Source: Endomicrobium sp. (GTDB lineage Bacteria; Elusimicrobiota; Endomicrobiia; Endomicrobiales; Endomicrobiaceae). From it: a DNA stretch of 6,517 bases. The stretch is from contig JAISDI010000108.1 of NCBI GenBank assembly GCA_031264895.1, positions 1-6,517 of the forward strand, in the 5' to 3' direction. Positions 5,759 to 6,517 of this stretch are shown here, piece after piece (the stretch's first letter is position 1; every line of letters begins with the position of its first letter). Under the pieces are notes generated by a model that saw only the letters and a program-made list of their open reading frames with translations, was not told where the DNA came from and made no database searches. Both the position numbers and the translations under genes were made by a program.

Positions 5759-6517
5759 TTGTTTAACTCCTGTACGGTTTTTTCAAACGAAGCGCTATCT
5801 TCTATATTTAAAGCTTTTTTTGACCTGTCAATTCTTCTCAAAAGTCCCGCCAAAACTTTACCCGGCCCGACTTCTATAAATTTGTCAAATCCCGCATTTA
5901 TGATATTTTGCACGCTTTCATCCCATTTGACCGCGCTTTTAATTTGTTTTATAAGCTTTCCTTTAACAGTTGACGAGTCCAGCGTTAAAGCCGCGTCGCA
6001 GTTTGTGTAAACGCCAAAATGCGCATCCGTAAAATTATATTTTTCAAGTTCTTCTCCCATCATATCCGCTGCCGAAGACATAAGCGAAGAATGAAAAGGC
6101 CCTGAAACGTTTAAAATAACGCATTTCAATGCGCCGGCTGCACCGGCAAGTTCAACGGCTTTATTTACAGCAGATGAGGCTCCGGCAATGACTATCTGCC
6201 CGGGTGAATTGAAGTTGACCGCTTCACAGACGCCTTCGCTTGAAGCCTGTTTGCATATATCTTCTACGGCAGTCTTTTCCATTCCCATAATTGCGGCCAT
6301 AGTTCCGGGGTTTGATTCGGAAGCTTTTTGTATGTATTCCCCTCTGGCTTTAACCATATTCAACCCGTCTTTAAAACTAAAAAAACCTGCGGCGCACAAA
6401 GCCGAGTATTCGCCGAGGGAATGTCCGGCGGCAACAAATTCATGTTTTGAAAAGTCCATATTTTCTTTTAAAACTTCAAAAGCAGCCATACTTATGGTAA
6501 AAATCGCAGGCTGGGTA
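5755..6517 (-). CDS. fabD: Malonyl-CoA:ACP transacylase (5' partial)
   Basis: The frame is open from the window edge to the TGA at 5755-5757, giving 253 visible residues. An internal ATG at 6487-6489 is not the true start: the nine codons before it read TQPAIFTIS, matching the conserved TQPA segment that lies about 60 residues into FabD. About 60 N-terminal residues, including the GQGSQ oxyanion region, are therefore outside. FabD moves malonyl from CoA to ACP, supplying FabF. Counting from that Thr, the nucleophile is Ser33 in GHSLGE, the malonyl-binding Arg is Arg58 in VKARGEY, and the catalytic His is His142 in GPFHSSLM. NFNSPGQIVIAG and EVGPGKVLAGL are further family motifs. The stop overlaps the fabG start by 4 nt. 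Confidence 0.97.
   Translation of the reverse strand, partial: TQPAIFTISMAAFEVLKENMDFSKHEFVAAGHSLGEYSALCAAGFFSFKDGLNMVKARGEYIQKASESNPGTMAAIMGMEKTAVEDICKQASSEGVCEAVNFNSPGQIVIAGASSAVNKAVELAGAAGALKCVILNVSGPFHSSLMSSAADMMGEELEKYNFTDAHFGVYTNCDAALTLDSSTVKGKLIKQIKSAVKWDESVQNIINAGFDKFIEVGPGKVLAGLLRRIDRSKKALNIEDSASFEKTVQELNK

Larger units (their letters stand above)
1..6517 (-). other. Single fatty-acid synthesis / rnc / Acd-Etf operon (both ends outside window)
   Basis: Eight genes follow each other on the minus strand. The junctions are fabD/fabG 4-nt ATGA overlap, fabG-acpP 68 nt, acpP-fabF 22 nt, fabF/rnc 11-nt overlap, rnc-dehydrogenase 13 nt, dehydrogenase-etfB 23 nt and etfB-etfA 27 nt. I see no stem followed by a U-run in any gap and no convincing internal -35/-10 pair. 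Cotranscription is therefore inferred. The only gap long enough to hold a promoter is the one before acpP, and acpP often needs extra expression. The fab-rnc order is widespread in bacteria; the attached dehydrogenase and Etf genes are the unusual part. Confidence 0.8.

Noticed and set aside
83..6010. Many + strand open frames of 60-166 codons
   Set aside because: Each lies antisense to a well-supported gene, lacks recognisable motifs, and follows from the codon pattern of the real gene.
6487..6489. ATG at 6487-6489 as the fabD start
   Set aside because: The upstream codons TQPAIFTIS are conserved FabD sequence and continue to the window edge, so the gene starts outside.
1..6517. CRISPR arrays, tRNA/rRNA genes, insertion sequences or attachment sites
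   Set aside because: None seen: no spaced direct repeat series, no cloverleaf-like segment, no transposase or terminal inverted repeats. The window is nearly all coding.

Overview
All eight genes in this window lie on the minus strand and read from the right edge to the left edge, so the + strand shown is the template-like view of one long operon. In transcription order they are: fabD (5' end cut off by the window), fabG, acpP, fabF, rnc, an acyl-CoA dehydrogenase, etfB, and an etfA with an N-terminal two-cluster ferredoxin domain (3' end cut off). Gaps are short (13 to 68 nt), two junctions overlap, and I see no convincing intrinsic terminator or internal promoter. Every + strand open frame looks like a shadow of these genes.

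The right two thirds (about 2767-6517) is the common bacterial order fabD-fabG-acpP-fabF-rnc. It covers malonyl transfer to acyl carrier protein, 3-ketoacyl reduction, the carrier protein itself and chain elongation, followed by RNase III. The left third (1-2753) is less expected: an acyl-CoA dehydrogenase with both subunits of an electron transfer flavoprotein, added directly behind rnc with operon-type spacing. The EtfB sequence and the ferredoxin-fused EtfA resemble electron-bifurcating or confurcating Etf systems of anaerobes (Bcd-EtfAB, and CarCDE of Acetobacterium, where CarE carries a similar ferredoxin domain). No enoyl-ACP reductase gene (fabI, fabK, fabL or fabV) is visible. This raises the untested idea that the dehydrogenase/Etf module reduces enoyl thioesters next to the fatty acid genes. 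Crotonyl-CoA or other enoyl-CoA reduction for energy metabolism is at least as likely.

The organism is a bacterium with moderate G+C and an apparently anaerobic, ferredoxin-based metabolism. Elusimicrobiota or a Clostridia-like anaerobe would fit, but the window has no marker that settles this and I hold the assignment at low confidence.

The most interesting non-coding signals are: a long hairpin (19 paired bases) formed by codons 8-22 of rnc, a candidate RNase III self-cleavage site; a small hairpin that places the Shine-Dalgarno G-run of etfA in its loop; and a GC-rich GAAA-capped hairpin between fabG and acpP. FabG also has residues that predict NADH rather than NADPH use.
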